Source: Marinobacterium rhizophilum
GTDB lineage: Bacteria; Pseudomonadota; Gammaproteobacteria; Pseudomonadales; Balneatricaceae
Assembly (NCBI RefSeq): GCF_024397915.1
Contig: NZ_CP073347.1
Location: 434,001-498,000 of the forward strand
DNA: 64,000 bases
Direction: 5' to 3'
Positions 1 through 7,046 of this stretch are shown here, in pieces. Both the position numbers and the translations under genes were made by a program. The notes under the pieces were generated by a model. That model ran no database searches. It worked only from the letters and a program-made list of their open reading frames with translations, and had not been told where the DNA came from. The stretch's first letter is position 1; each line of letters opens with the position of its first letter.

Positions 1-257
1 TAGCGACACTGTCGATCGGACAGCAGCAGCGCGTGGCGGCGGCGCGTGCGCTGATGGGCGCTCCGGAAATTATTGTTGCAGACGAGCCGACCTCGGCGCT
101 GGACAGCAGTAACCGTGATGCTTTCATCAACCTGCTGCTGCAGGAGTGTGCGGAGCAGGGCACGACGGTACTTTTTGTCACGCATGACGCGACTCTGGCG
201 CGGCACTTTGATCGTACCCTGGTGCTGAATGCGCTGAATGCGCCGGAGACTGTCTGA
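1..257 (+). CDS. ABC transporter ATP-binding protein, C-terminal part (partial)
   Basis: This is the 3' end of an ABC ATPase gene that begins before the window; the reading frame is open from base 3. The ABC signature (LSIGQQQR) is followed by Walker B with the catalytic Glu (IIVADEPTSALD) and the H-loop (FVTHD). The stop codon overlaps the next ATG as ATGA, so translation is coupled. The partner permease and DUF3299 gene suggest a LolD/MacB-like exporter-type ATPase. Pseudomonas aeruginosa has the same trio in a zinc-starvation-induced operon (PA4063-PA4066, from memory), so a link to metal homeostasis is an inference. Confidence 0.9.
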   Translation, partial: ATLSIGQQQRVAAARALMGAPEIIVADEPTSALDSSNRDAFINLLLQECAEQGTTVLFVTHDATLARHFDRTLVLNALNAPETV

Positions 258-481
258 TGGCCATGCTGAACCTGGCGCTGAAAAGCCTGAAAAACCGGGC
301 CGGCAGTGCGACCCTGAGGGTATTGACGATTGCCATCGGTGTGATGTGGTTGCTGTGGGAGTCGGTGGAGCAGGGCCTGGCGCTGCTCTTTGTTATTTAT
401 GGCGCGGCTCTGGCGCCGCACTTTGATCGTACCCTGGTGCTGAATGCGCTGAATGCGCTGAATGCGCCGGAGACTGTCTGA
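257..481 (+). pseudogene. Chimeric duplicate ORF 1 (permease N-terminus joined to ATPase C-terminus)
   Basis: A 74-codon open frame. Its first 36 or so residues copy the start of the downstream permease (MAMLNLALKSLKNRAG, first membrane segment). Its last 35 or so copy the end of the upstream ATPase (HFDRTLVLNALN...APETV). It arises from the tandem duplication of the gene junction and keeps the ATGA overlap at both ends, so it could be translated by coupling. It lacks every ATPase catalytic motif and all but one transmembrane segment, so it is unlikely to work as a transporter part. It may be a by-product, or a small membrane peptide. Confidence 0.75.
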
Positions 482-696
482 TGGTCATGCTGAACCTGGC
501 GCTGAAAAGCCTGAAAAACCGGGCCGGCAGTGCGACCCTGAGGGTACTGACGATTGCCATCGGTGTGATGTGGTTGCTGTGGGAGTCGGTGGAGCAGGGC
601 GTGGCGCTGCTCTTTGTTATTTATGGCGCGGCTCTGGCGCCGCACTTTGATCGTACCCTGGTGCTGGATGCGCTGAATGCGCCGGAGACTGTCTGA
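481..696 (+). pseudogene. Chimeric duplicate ORF 2 (permease N-terminus joined to ATPase C-terminus)
   Basis: A 71-codon open frame, nearly identical to the preceding chimeric ORF except for one 9-base deletion and a few substitutions. It has the same permease-derived first membrane segment and ATPase-derived tail, and it again overlaps its neighbours by ATGA at 479-483 and 694-698. It stays open despite clear divergence from both parent genes, and its length remains a multiple of three. This allows ribosomes to run from the ATPase through both chimeras into the intact permease. Confidence 0.75.
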
Positions 697-1955
697 TGGC
701 CATGCTGAACCTGGCGCTGAAAAGCCTGAAAAACCGGGCCGGCAGTGCGACCCTGACGGTACTGACGATTGCCATCAGCGTGATGTTACTGATCGGTGTT
801 GAACAGGTCCGTACCGAGGCACGCACCAGTTTTGCCAATACGCTGTCCGGCACCGACCTGATCGTGGGTGCGCGTACCGGCCAGGCCCAGCTGCTGCTGT
901 ATTCGGTGTTCCATATCGGCAATGCCAGCAACAATGTGGGCTGGGACAGCTACCGCACGATCGCGGCTCATCCACAGGTCGAGTGGACCATCCCGCTGCT
1001 GCTGGGGGACTCGCACCGGGGCTTTCGGGTGGTGGGCACCAGCGCTGATTTTTTCCGCCACTATCGCTATGGCCGCGACGGCTCCCTGGTCTTTAGTGAC
1101 GGCCAGCCCTTTGCGGACCTGTTTGATGTCGTGATCGGCGCCCAGGTGGCGCGGGAGCTGCAGTACCGCCTCGGTCAGGAAGTGATCATTGCCCATGGCA
1201 TGGGAAACACCAGCTTTGCCCGCCATGACGACAAGCCATTTCGCATCGTCGGTATTCTGGAACCGACCGGCACCCCGGTGGATCGCACGCTGATGCTGAG
1301 CCCCCAGGCAGTGCAGGCGATCCACCTGGACTGGCAGTCCGGCGTACAGCTGCCGGGACAGTCGGTGTCCGCCGACGAGGCGCGACAGCAGGACCTGACA
1401 CCGACAGAGCTGACGGCCTTTATGGTGGGGCTCAAATCCAGAATGTCGACCTTTGCACTGCAGCGCTCGATCAACAATTACCGCAAGGAGCCCCTGCTGG
1501 CGATTCTGCCGGGGGTGGCGCTGGCCGAGCTCTGGAGCCTGATGAGCGTGGCCGAGCAGGCGCTGCTGCTGGTGTCCGCAGCGGTGGTGTTCAGTGGTCT
1601 GGCCGGCCTGTTGACGGTGTTGCTCGCCGGCCTGAACGAGCGCCGGCGTGAAGTCGCCATTTTGCGATCCCTCGGGGCGCGGCCCTGGCAGGTGCTGGCA
1701 CTGCTGACCTTTGAGGCAGCGCTGCTGACATTGCTGGGCGCGGTGCTGGGCATGGCGCTGCTGTATCTGGCAATAGGGTTGAGTCAGCCGCTGTTTGCGC
1801 AGTGGCTCGGGCTGCAGCTGGAGCTGTCGCTGCCCAGCAACCGGCAATGGTTTTATCTCGCCCTGGTACAGGGAGCCGGTATACTCACAGGCCTGGTTCC
1901 AGGCTGGCGGGCATACCGCTATTCCCTGGCCGACGGCATCTGTATCCGTATCTGA
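696..1955 (+). CDS. ABC transporter permease, FtsX/MacB-like
   Basis: A 419-residue FtsX-like permease. It has one N-terminal membrane segment (about residues 18-36), a long periplasmic MacB_PCD-like domain (about 40-270), and three C-terminal membrane segments. The cytoplasmic coupling helix EVAILRSLGARPWQV follows the second membrane segment and is diagnostic of the family. The start overlaps the upstream stop as ATGA. It should form an exporter-type complex with the ATPase encoded at the window edge, acting at the inner membrane on a lipoprotein, peptide or metal-related substrate. The DUF3299 gene 10 bases downstream is probably in the same operon. Confidence 0.9.
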   Translation: MAMLNLALKSLKNRAGSATLTVLTIAISVMLLIGVEQVRTEARTSFANTLSGTDLIVGARTGQAQLLLYSVFHIGNASNNVGWDSYRTIAAHPQVEWTIPLLLGDSHRGFRVVGTSADFFRHYRYGRDGSLVFSDGQPFADLFDVVIGAQVARELQYRLGQEVIIAHGMGNTSFARHDDKPFRIVGILEPTGTPVDRTLMLSPQAVQAIHLDWQSGVQLPGQSVSADEARQQDLTPTELTAFMVGLKSRMSTFALQRSINNYRKEPLLAILPGVALAELWSLMSVAEQALLLVSAAVVFSGLAGLLTVLLAGLNERRREVAILRSLGARPWQVLALLTFEAALLTLLGAVLGMALLYLAIGLSQPLFAQWLGLQLELSLPSNRQWFYLALVQGAGILTGLVPGWRAYRYSLADGICIRI

Positions 1956-1965
1956 AAGGCATGTT

Positions 1966-2502
1966 ATGAAACTGTTTTTATCCGCGGCTTTCCTGTGTTT
2001 GCTCAGCCTGAGCCCGGCGCTCTGGGCGCTGAATACTCTTAACGGCCAGACCGTGGAAGCGCTGGAATGGGACGCACTGATGCCCGCTGATTTCACCTTC
2101 GAGCAGGTGTATGGCACTCAGGATTTTGGCGATCTCGACGATTTCGATCCGCGGGCGCAGCAGAAGCTCGATGACATGATGCAGGCACTGCAGTCGGCGC
2201 CGGTGGTGCCGGAACTGGATGGCAAGATGGTGCGTATTCCGGGCTTTGTGGTGCCGCTGGACGGCGTCGGACAGAAGGTCACCGAATTCTTTCTGGTACC
2301 CTATTTCGGTGCCTGCATTCATACGCCGCCGCCGCCGTCGAATCAGATTATCCTTACACGCTTCGAGCCGGGTACCGAGCTGAAAAACCTGTTCGATGCG
2401 GTCTGGATCACGGGCACGCTCAAGGTCGAAAGCTTCAGTCATGAGGTGGCGGCGTCCGGTTACAGCATCGAGGCGTACCGCATCGAGCCCTATGTCGAAT
2501 AA
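1966..2502 (+). CDS. DUF3299 family exported protein
   Basis: A 178-residue protein with an N-terminal signal peptide (MKLFLSAAFLCLLSLSPALWA, cleavage near residue 21). The DUF3299 domain has the hallmark GACIHTPPPPSNQ near residues 118-130, where the Cys and His could bind a metal. The ATG at 1966 follows a GAAAGG ribosome site and gives an intact signal peptide; longer upstream frames would destroy it. It is encoded directly after the FtsX-like permease. This family often travels with such ABC genes, so it probably acts in the periplasm with that transporter. The biochemical function is unknown. Confidence 0.85.
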   Translation: MKLFLSAAFLCLLSLSPALWALNTLNGQTVEALEWDALMPADFTFEQVYGTQDFGDLDDFDPRAQQKLDDMMQALQSAPVVPELDGKMVRIPGFVVPLDGVGQKVTEFFLVPYFGACIHTPPPPSNQIILTRFEPGTELKNLFDAVWITGTLKVESFSHEVAASGYSIEAYRIEPYVE

Positions 2503-2746
2503 CGGGCTGCGGGTAACTTAACGCCGCCGCGCAACCCGCACAGCCTGAGTCGGCGGGGCTGGGATGAAGCCTGGATGCGATCATCGGCGTTGTTCTGCAG
2601 GCCGGTCTGTTGCCGGGGCTGCTGTATCTGCTGATCGCTTGGGTCAACATGCGGGTTGCCGGTCTGGGCATCAGGGGGCGCTGGTGACCGGCGGTGAGGC
2701 TGGGGTACACTTTGCGGCAATTTCCATCGTCACAAGAGTCTGAGCC
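2503..2746. other. Intergenic: terminator-like hairpin and a short hydrophobic relic
   Basis: Just after the DUF3299 stop, 2505-2514 pairs with 2534-2545 (GGCTGCGGGT against ACCCGCACAGCC, two-base bulge), a possible terminator without a clear T tract. From 2568 to 2687 one frame encodes about 39 mostly hydrophobic residues (...VVLQAGLLPGLLYLLIAW...) ending at TGA. It has no good start codon, so it may be the tail of a lost membrane protein gene. No full gene was seen. Confidence 0.4.
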
Positions 2747-3895
2747 ATGCGGTATCCAAAGACCAAGCTGCCCAAGGTCGGAACCACCATCTTTAGCGAA
2801 ATGTCCCAGTTGGCCCAGGCCACAGGGGCGATTAACCTGTCCCAGGGCTTTCCCGATTTCGATGCGCCGGCGGCGCTGCGCGAACAGGTGGCACTGCATA
2901 TCAACAGCGGTGCCAACCAGTACGCGCCCATGACCGGCGTACCGGCGCTGCGCGAGGCCATTGCCCTCAAGGTCGAGCGGCTCTATGGCCACAAACCCTG
3001 CATGGATACCGAAGTGACGGTAACCTCAGGTGCCACCGAAGCCCTGTTTGCCGCCATCAGCGCCGTGATAGGGCCTGGTGATGAAGTCATCCTGTTTGAT
3101 CCCTGTTACGACAGTTACGAGCCGGCCATCGAACTCAACGGTGGCAAGGCGGTGCACCTGCCGCTGGACGAGCGTGATTTCAGTATCGACTGGAACCGCC
3201 TGGCGGATGCCATTGGCCCGCGCACCCGCATGATCGTGATCAATACGCCGCACAATCCTACCGGCAGCGTGCTCAGTTCCGAGGATCTGGAGCGCCTGGC
3301 ATCCCTGGTGCGCGACACCGATATCCTGTTACTGGGCGATGAAGTCTATGAACACATCGTGTTTGATGGCGCCACGCACCAGAGCCTGCTGTGTCACGCG
3401 GAGCTGGCCCGGCGCAGTTTCGTGGTGTCTTCCTTTGGCAAGACGTACCATGCCACCGGCTGGAAGGTGGGGTACTGCATCGCGCCTGCGCCCCTGAGTG
3501 CCGAGTTTCGCAAGGTGCACCAGTACCTGACCTTCAGCACCATGACGCCGGCGCAACTCGGGCTGGCGGACTTCATGCGCAGTACCCCGCAACACTACCT
3601 GGAACTGCCGGCCTTCTATCAGGCCAAACGGGACCTGTTCCGCGAACTGCTGGCGCCCAGCCGCTTCGGTCTGAGCGATGCAAAGGGTACCTACTTCCAG
3701 CTGGCGGACTACGGCGCGATCAGTGACCTGCCGGACACCGAGTTTGCCAAATGGCTGACCCGTGAAGCCGGCGTGGCGGCCATACCGGTGTCGGTTTTCT
3801 GTCAGCAACCCATGCAGCGCAAACTGGTACGGTTTTGTTTCGCCAAGGGTGAAGACACCCTGCGGGAGGCGGCGGCGCGACTATGCAGGATTTGA
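2747..3895 (+). CDS. Methionine aminotransferase, YbdL/MtnE type
   Basis: A 382-residue fold-type I PLP aminotransferase. The NTPHNPTG motif lies near residue 166 and the PLP lysine is in SFGKTYHATGWKVGY. It resembles YbdL-type methionine/glutamine transaminases, which convert 2-keto-4-methylthiobutyrate to methionine, the last step of methionine salvage. The downstream omega-amidase gene overlaps its 3' end by 13 bases. That pairing is typical of glutamine-using transaminases, because the amidase removes the alpha-ketoglutaramate product. With mtnBCD close by, the MtnE role is well supported, but kynurenine or other aminotransferase activity is possible. Confidence 0.88.
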   Translation: MRYPKTKLPKVGTTIFSEMSQLAQATGAINLSQGFPDFDAPAALREQVALHINSGANQYAPMTGVPALREAIALKVERLYGHKPCMDTEVTVTSGATEALFAAISAVIGPGDEVILFDPCYDSYEPAIELNGGKAVHLPLDERDFSIDWNRLADAIGPRTRMIVINTPHNPTGSVLSSEDLERLASLVRDTDILLLGDEVYEHIVFDGATHQSLLCHAELARRSFVVSSFGKTYHATGWKVGYCIAPAPLSAEFRKVHQYLTFSTMTPAQLGLADFMRSTPQHYLELPAFYQAKRDLFRELLAPSRFGLSDAKGTYFQLADYGAISDLPDTEFAKWLTREAGVAAIPVSVFCQQPMQRKLVRFCFAKGEDTLREAAARLCRI

Positions 3896-4692
3896 ACAGC
3901 ACACAAGCGCCGCAGCAGGACCTGCGAATCAGCCTGGTACAGAGCGCCCTGCACTGGCAGGATCCGCCCGCCAACCGGCGGATGTTCGAACAACAGCTGG
4001 CCTGCCTGACAGGCACAACCGACTTGATCGTGCTGCCGGAGATGTTTACCACCGGCTTTACCATGGCGCCCGAAGGCCTGGCGGAACCGCAAGAGGGGCC
4101 GACGCTGGACTGGATGTGCCGGCAGGCAAGGCAGCTGGGGGCAGCGCTATGCGGCAGCCTGGTCACCCGGACGGCGGCAGGCTTCGTGAACCGGCTGCTG
4201 TTTGTAACGCCCGAAGGGGCCGTGCATCACTACGACAAGCGACACCTGTTTCGCATGGCCGGCGAGCACCAGCACTACGAGGCCGGCACCTGCAGGGCGC
4301 TGATCGACTACCGGGGCTGGCGAATTCTGCCGACGGTCTGTTATGACCTGCGCTTTCCGGTATTTCTGCGCAATCGCAGTGATTACGATCTGCTGCTCTG
4401 CGTGGCCAACTGGCCGGCGGCGCGCCGTCATCCCTGGCGGGTGCTGCTGCAGGCGCGCGCCATTGAAAACCTCTGCTACGTTGCCGGTGTCAACCGGGTT
4501 GGGCAGGATGGCAAGGGTTATGATTACAGCGGCGATTCGATGCTGGTGGATTTCAAGGGGCAGGCGCTGCTGGATCGGCCTGCTGGTACGCCCTTTGTCG
4601 GGACAACCACCTTGAGTGCGGCAGCGCTTGGCAGCTTTCGAAATGCCTTTCCCGCCGGGCAGGATGCCGACGATTTTGAGCTCCGGCTGTAG
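3883..4692 (+). CDS. Omega-amidase, nitrilase superfamily (YafV/NIT2-like)
   Basis: A 269-residue carbon-nitrogen hydrolase. The nitrilase triad is visible: Glu53 in LPEMF, Lys119 in YDKRHLF and Cys153 in CYDLRFP. YafV/NIT2 enzymes hydrolyse alpha-ketoglutaramate or alpha-ketosuccinamate to the keto acid and ammonia, which makes glutamine-dependent transamination irreversible. The gene overlaps the 3' end of the aminotransferase gene in another frame, so the two are co-translated. The protein is cytosolic, with no signal peptide. The family assignment is firm; the substrate is inferred from context. Confidence 0.9.
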   Translation: MQDLNSTQAPQQDLRISLVQSALHWQDPPANRRMFEQQLACLTGTTDLIVLPEMFTTGFTMAPEGLAEPQEGPTLDWMCRQARQLGAALCGSLVTRTAAGFVNRLLFVTPEGAVHHYDKRHLFRMAGEHQHYEAGTCRALIDYRGWRILPTVCYDLRFPVFLRNRSDYDLLLCVANWPAARRHPWRVLLQARAIENLCYVAGVNRVGQDGKGYDYSGDSMLVDFKGQALLDRPAGTPFVGTTTLSAAALGSFRNAFPAGQDADDFELRL

Positions 4693-4775
4693 CGCATCGC
4701 ACTGCACGGCTGTGCAGGATGGGGCATTCAAACGGCCGCTTGAAAAGGTTTCACGAGCGGTCGTAGCGGTGGCGC

Positions 4776-4905
4776 TATACTGAGGTCACGCGATGGTCGT
4801 CATGGGGCTGTCCAGCGGTTTAAACGAACACCCTTGCCCTTTACAGGGCCTTTTGCCGGCATTGTTCCGGCTTTAAGGGGCATGCCCAAAGGCTGCCCCT
4901 TTTCC
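4776..4905 (+). ncRNA. Candidate structured leader or small RNA ending in a terminator
   Basis: A -10-like TATACT lies at 4776-4781, without a convincing -35. Three hairpins follow in series: GCCCT-ttac-AGGGC at 4836-4849, GCCGG-cattgtt-CCGGC at 4855-4871, and AAGGGGCA paired with TGCCCCTT at 4875-4882/4894-4901, the last followed by TT. The last looks like a rho-independent terminator. It sits about 125 bases before mtnB, so the element could be an attenuating leader or a separate RNA of about 115 bases. The rest of the 4693-5028 gap shows no gene. No known riboswitch class was recognised. Confidence 0.35.
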
Positions 4906-5028
4906 TTGCCTGCATGAGCGCTGCGGGCCGGATTCAGGCTTCGTTCCCGCGGCTAAATCCCTTACACTAGCGGGCCTGTCAGGCGGTGTACCTTCCCGCC
5001 GAGTCCAATTTTTATTCACAGGCCTGCA

Positions 5029-5649
5029 ATGAGTAACAGTCAGAGTATTATTGATGCCGGTCGCTGGATCGACGCCCAGGGCTGGTGTCCGGCCACCGGT
5101 GGTAATTTTTCCCTGCGCAGCAACGACCAGGAGGTTCTGATTACCGCCTCCGGACGGCACAAGGGCCATCTCGGCGAGGCCGATCTGCTGCGGGTTGACC
5201 TCGACGGCAAGCCACTGGATTCAACACTCAAGCCCTCGGCGGAAACCCTGTTGCATACGCGGCTGTATCAGCTCGACGACCAGATCGGTGCCGTGCTGCA
5301 CACCCATTCGGTCAGTGCGACCGTGCTGTCGCTGACGACGCCCGGTGACTGGCTGGGTATCGAGCAGCTCGAGATGCAGAAATCCCTCAGCGGCAACCAG
5401 ACTCACGATGCCGCCATTCGCATCGCCATCTTCGACAATACCCAGGACATGCAGGCACTGGCGCAGCGCGTTGCGCAGCGCTGGCAGCAGGGCGCGCTGT
5501 CCTGGGGTCTGCTGGTGCGTGGCCATGGTCTCTATGCCTGGGGACGTGACATGGCTGAAGCGCGGCGCCACCTCGAAGGGCTGGAGTTTCTGTTCGCCTG
5601 CCAGCTGGAACTCAAGCGCCTGGGCGTTCAACAAGGAACCTGTGCATGA
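5029..5649 (+). CDS. mtnB: Methylthioribulose-1-phosphate dehydratase
   Basis: A 206-residue class II aldolase/adducin-fold enzyme. It dehydrates 5-methylthioribulose-1-phosphate to 2,3-diketo-5-methylthiopentyl-1-phosphate in methionine salvage. Predicted zinc ligands are His91 and His93 (LHTHSVS) and His166 (RGHGLYAWG); Glu72 is the likely catalytic base. The length matches MtnB. The stop codon overlaps the mtnC start as ATGA, and mtnD follows 21 bases after mtnC, so mtnBCD is one operon in pathway order. Confidence 0.96.
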   Translation: MSNSQSIIDAGRWIDAQGWCPATGGNFSLRSNDQEVLITASGRHKGHLGEADLLRVDLDGKPLDSTLKPSAETLLHTRLYQLDDQIGAVLHTHSVSATVLSLTTPGDWLGIEQLEMQKSLSGNQTHDAAIRIAIFDNTQDMQALAQRVAQRWQQGALSWGLLVRGHGLYAWGRDMAEARRHLEGLEFLFACQLELKRLGVQQGTCA

Positions 5650-6323
5650 CCATCAAGGCCATACTGACCGATATCGAAGGCACCACCACGGACATCGCCT
5701 TTGTGCACCGGGTGCTTTTCCCCTATGCCCATGAGCGGCTGGCGGATTACCTGCGTACACATGCAAGCGATAGCGTGGTGCAGGACATTCTGGCGCAGGC
5801 CCGCGGTGAGCTGGGGCAACCGGATGCGGACCTCGAGACGCTGATCGCTGCCTTTCGCCACTGGATCGAGCAGGATCTGAAGATCACGCCGCTCAAGGCC
5901 CTGCAGGGCCTGATCTGGATGCACGGCTACGAGCAGGGTGACTTCAAGGGGCACCTTTACGAGGATGCGCATCGACTGTTGCAACAATGGCACGCTGACG
6001 GTATCGCGCTGCATGTGTTTTCGTCAGGCTCCGTCAAGGCGCAGCAGCTGATCTTTGGCTACAGCGACTACGGTGATCTCAGGCCACTGTTCAGTGGTTA
6101 CTTCGATACCACCACGGGCCCCAAGCGCGAGGCACACTCCTACCAGGCCATTGTCGAGCGCATCGGCTGCGCGGCCGATGAGGTGCTGTTCCTGTCCGAT
6201 ATCGAGCAGGAACTGGATGCCGCCCGCAGCGCCGGTCTTCGAACCTGCCTGGTGGCCCGGGCCGAGCAGCCGGCGGCGCCGCAACATGCGGTGGTGTCCC
6301 GTTTTGACGATATATCCCTGTAA
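5646..6323 (+). CDS. mtnC: Enolase-phosphatase E1 (MtnC)
   Basis: A 225-residue HAD-superfamily enzyme. It enolises the MtnB product and then removes the phosphate, giving the acireductone used by MtnD. The HAD nucleophile region reads ILTDIEGTT at the N-terminus. Motif II is VFSSGS, and the later FLSDIEQELDAA segment carries the metal-binding acids. Length and motifs match MtnC. It overlaps mtnB by four bases, so translation is coupled. Confidence 0.96.
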   Translation: MTIKAILTDIEGTTTDIAFVHRVLFPYAHERLADYLRTHASDSVVQDILAQARGELGQPDADLETLIAAFRHWIEQDLKITPLKALQGLIWMHGYEQGDFKGHLYEDAHRLLQQWHADGIALHVFSSGSVKAQQLIFGYSDYGDLRPLFSGYFDTTTGPKREAHSYQAIVERIGCAADEVLFLSDIEQELDAARSAGLRTCLVARAEQPAAPQHAVVSRFDDISL

Positions 6324-6344
6324 ACCGCGGTTGAGGAGTCCAGC

Positions 6345-6887
6345 ATGAGTGCCATTACAGTTTACGCCGACGATAATCCGCAGCAGGTACTGCTGCACAG
6401 CGAGCGGGGTGATGAAATCGCTGCCGTGCTGGCCGGTATCGGGGTCAACTTCGAGCGCTGGCAGGCGGCGTTTGACGTTACGCCGCAGATGAGCAGCGAC
6501 GAGATCATCGCCGCCTACGCCGAACAGATCGACCGCCTCAAGCGCAGTGGCGGCTACGTGACCGTGGATGTGGTAAACATGTCCGCGGACCATCCGCAAA
6601 AGGATGAATTCCGCCAGAAGTTCCTGTCTGAACACACACACAGCGAGGATGAAGTGCGCTTCTTCGTGGCGGGCGAGGGCATGTTCTACCTGCATGTGGA
6701 TGCCAGGGTATATCAGGTGCTGTGCTGCCAGAACGACCTGATTTCGGTACCGGCCAATACCACCCACTGGTTCGACATGGGGCCGCAGCCGCGCTTTTCG
6801 GCCATCCGCCTGTTTAACGACCCGGCCGGCTGGGTGGCGAACTTTACCGGCTCCAGCATCGCCGAACAGTTTCCCAAGTTTGACTGA
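6345..6887 (+). CDS. mtnD: Acireductone dioxygenase
   Basis: A 180-residue cupin. The metal ligands are His97, His99, Glu103 and His141 (EHTHSEDE and THWFD), in exactly the spacing of the Klebsiella enzyme. With iron it makes 2-keto-4-methylthiobutyrate and formate, the on-pathway reaction; with nickel it makes methylthiopropionate, formate and CO. The keto acid would be aminated by the aminotransferase at 2747-3895. It is the last gene of mtnBCD and has its own ribosome site (GAGGAG) upstream. Confidence 0.96.
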   Translation: MSAITVYADDNPQQVLLHSERGDEIAAVLAGIGVNFERWQAAFDVTPQMSSDEIIAAYAEQIDRLKRSGGYVTVDVVNMSADHPQKDEFRQKFLSEHTHSEDEVRFFVAGEGMFYLHVDARVYQVLCCQNDLISVPANTTHWFDMGPQPRFSAIRLFNDPAGWVANFTGSSIAEQFPKFD

Positions 6888-6917
6888 CTGAAGGCCGCCC
6901 GGTCGCATCCACTGATG

Positions 6918-6961
6918 TGCCAGGGCGGTATCCGCCTCCTTTGAGCAAAGCCGCCCTGGCA
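6918..6961. terminator. Perfect inverted repeat after mtnD
   Basis: TGCCAGGGCGG at 6918-6928 pairs perfectly with CCGCCCTGGCA at 6951-6961 around a 22-base loop. It lies 31 bases after the mtnD stop and before the gamma-glutamyltransferase promoter region. No T tract follows, so it is a possible transcript-stabilising hairpin or weak terminator of mtnBCD. Confidence 0.5.
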
Positions 6962-7046
6962 TTGCCGCTTGCGTGACCTTGTGACTACACTGTGGGCTGT
7001 CCGTGGCTACGGACGCCCAGAACAGCAGTCATTCAAGGATGTTCAG

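Larger units (their letters stand above)
153..806 (+). repeat. Tandem duplication of the ATPase/permease gene junction
   Basis: Three consecutive units of about 215, 224 and 209 bases start at GAGCAGGG at 153, 368 and 592. Each unit holds the last third of the ATPase C-terminus followed by the first part of the permease gene. The second unit has one extra 9-base GCGCTGAAT repeat. The boundaries fall at a short shared sequence (GAGCAGG in the ATPase, GAACAGG in the permease near 801), which suggests microhomology-mediated duplication. The inner permease-to-ATPase joints near 310-440 and 535-660 resemble each other more than either parent gene. Confidence 0.9.

Noticed and set aside
786..2117. 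Long minus-strand open frame (443 codons) across the permease gene
   Set aside because: It is a shadow of the GC-rich permease and DUF3299 coding sequence; the translation is His/Gln/Arg-rich with no domain or ribosome site.
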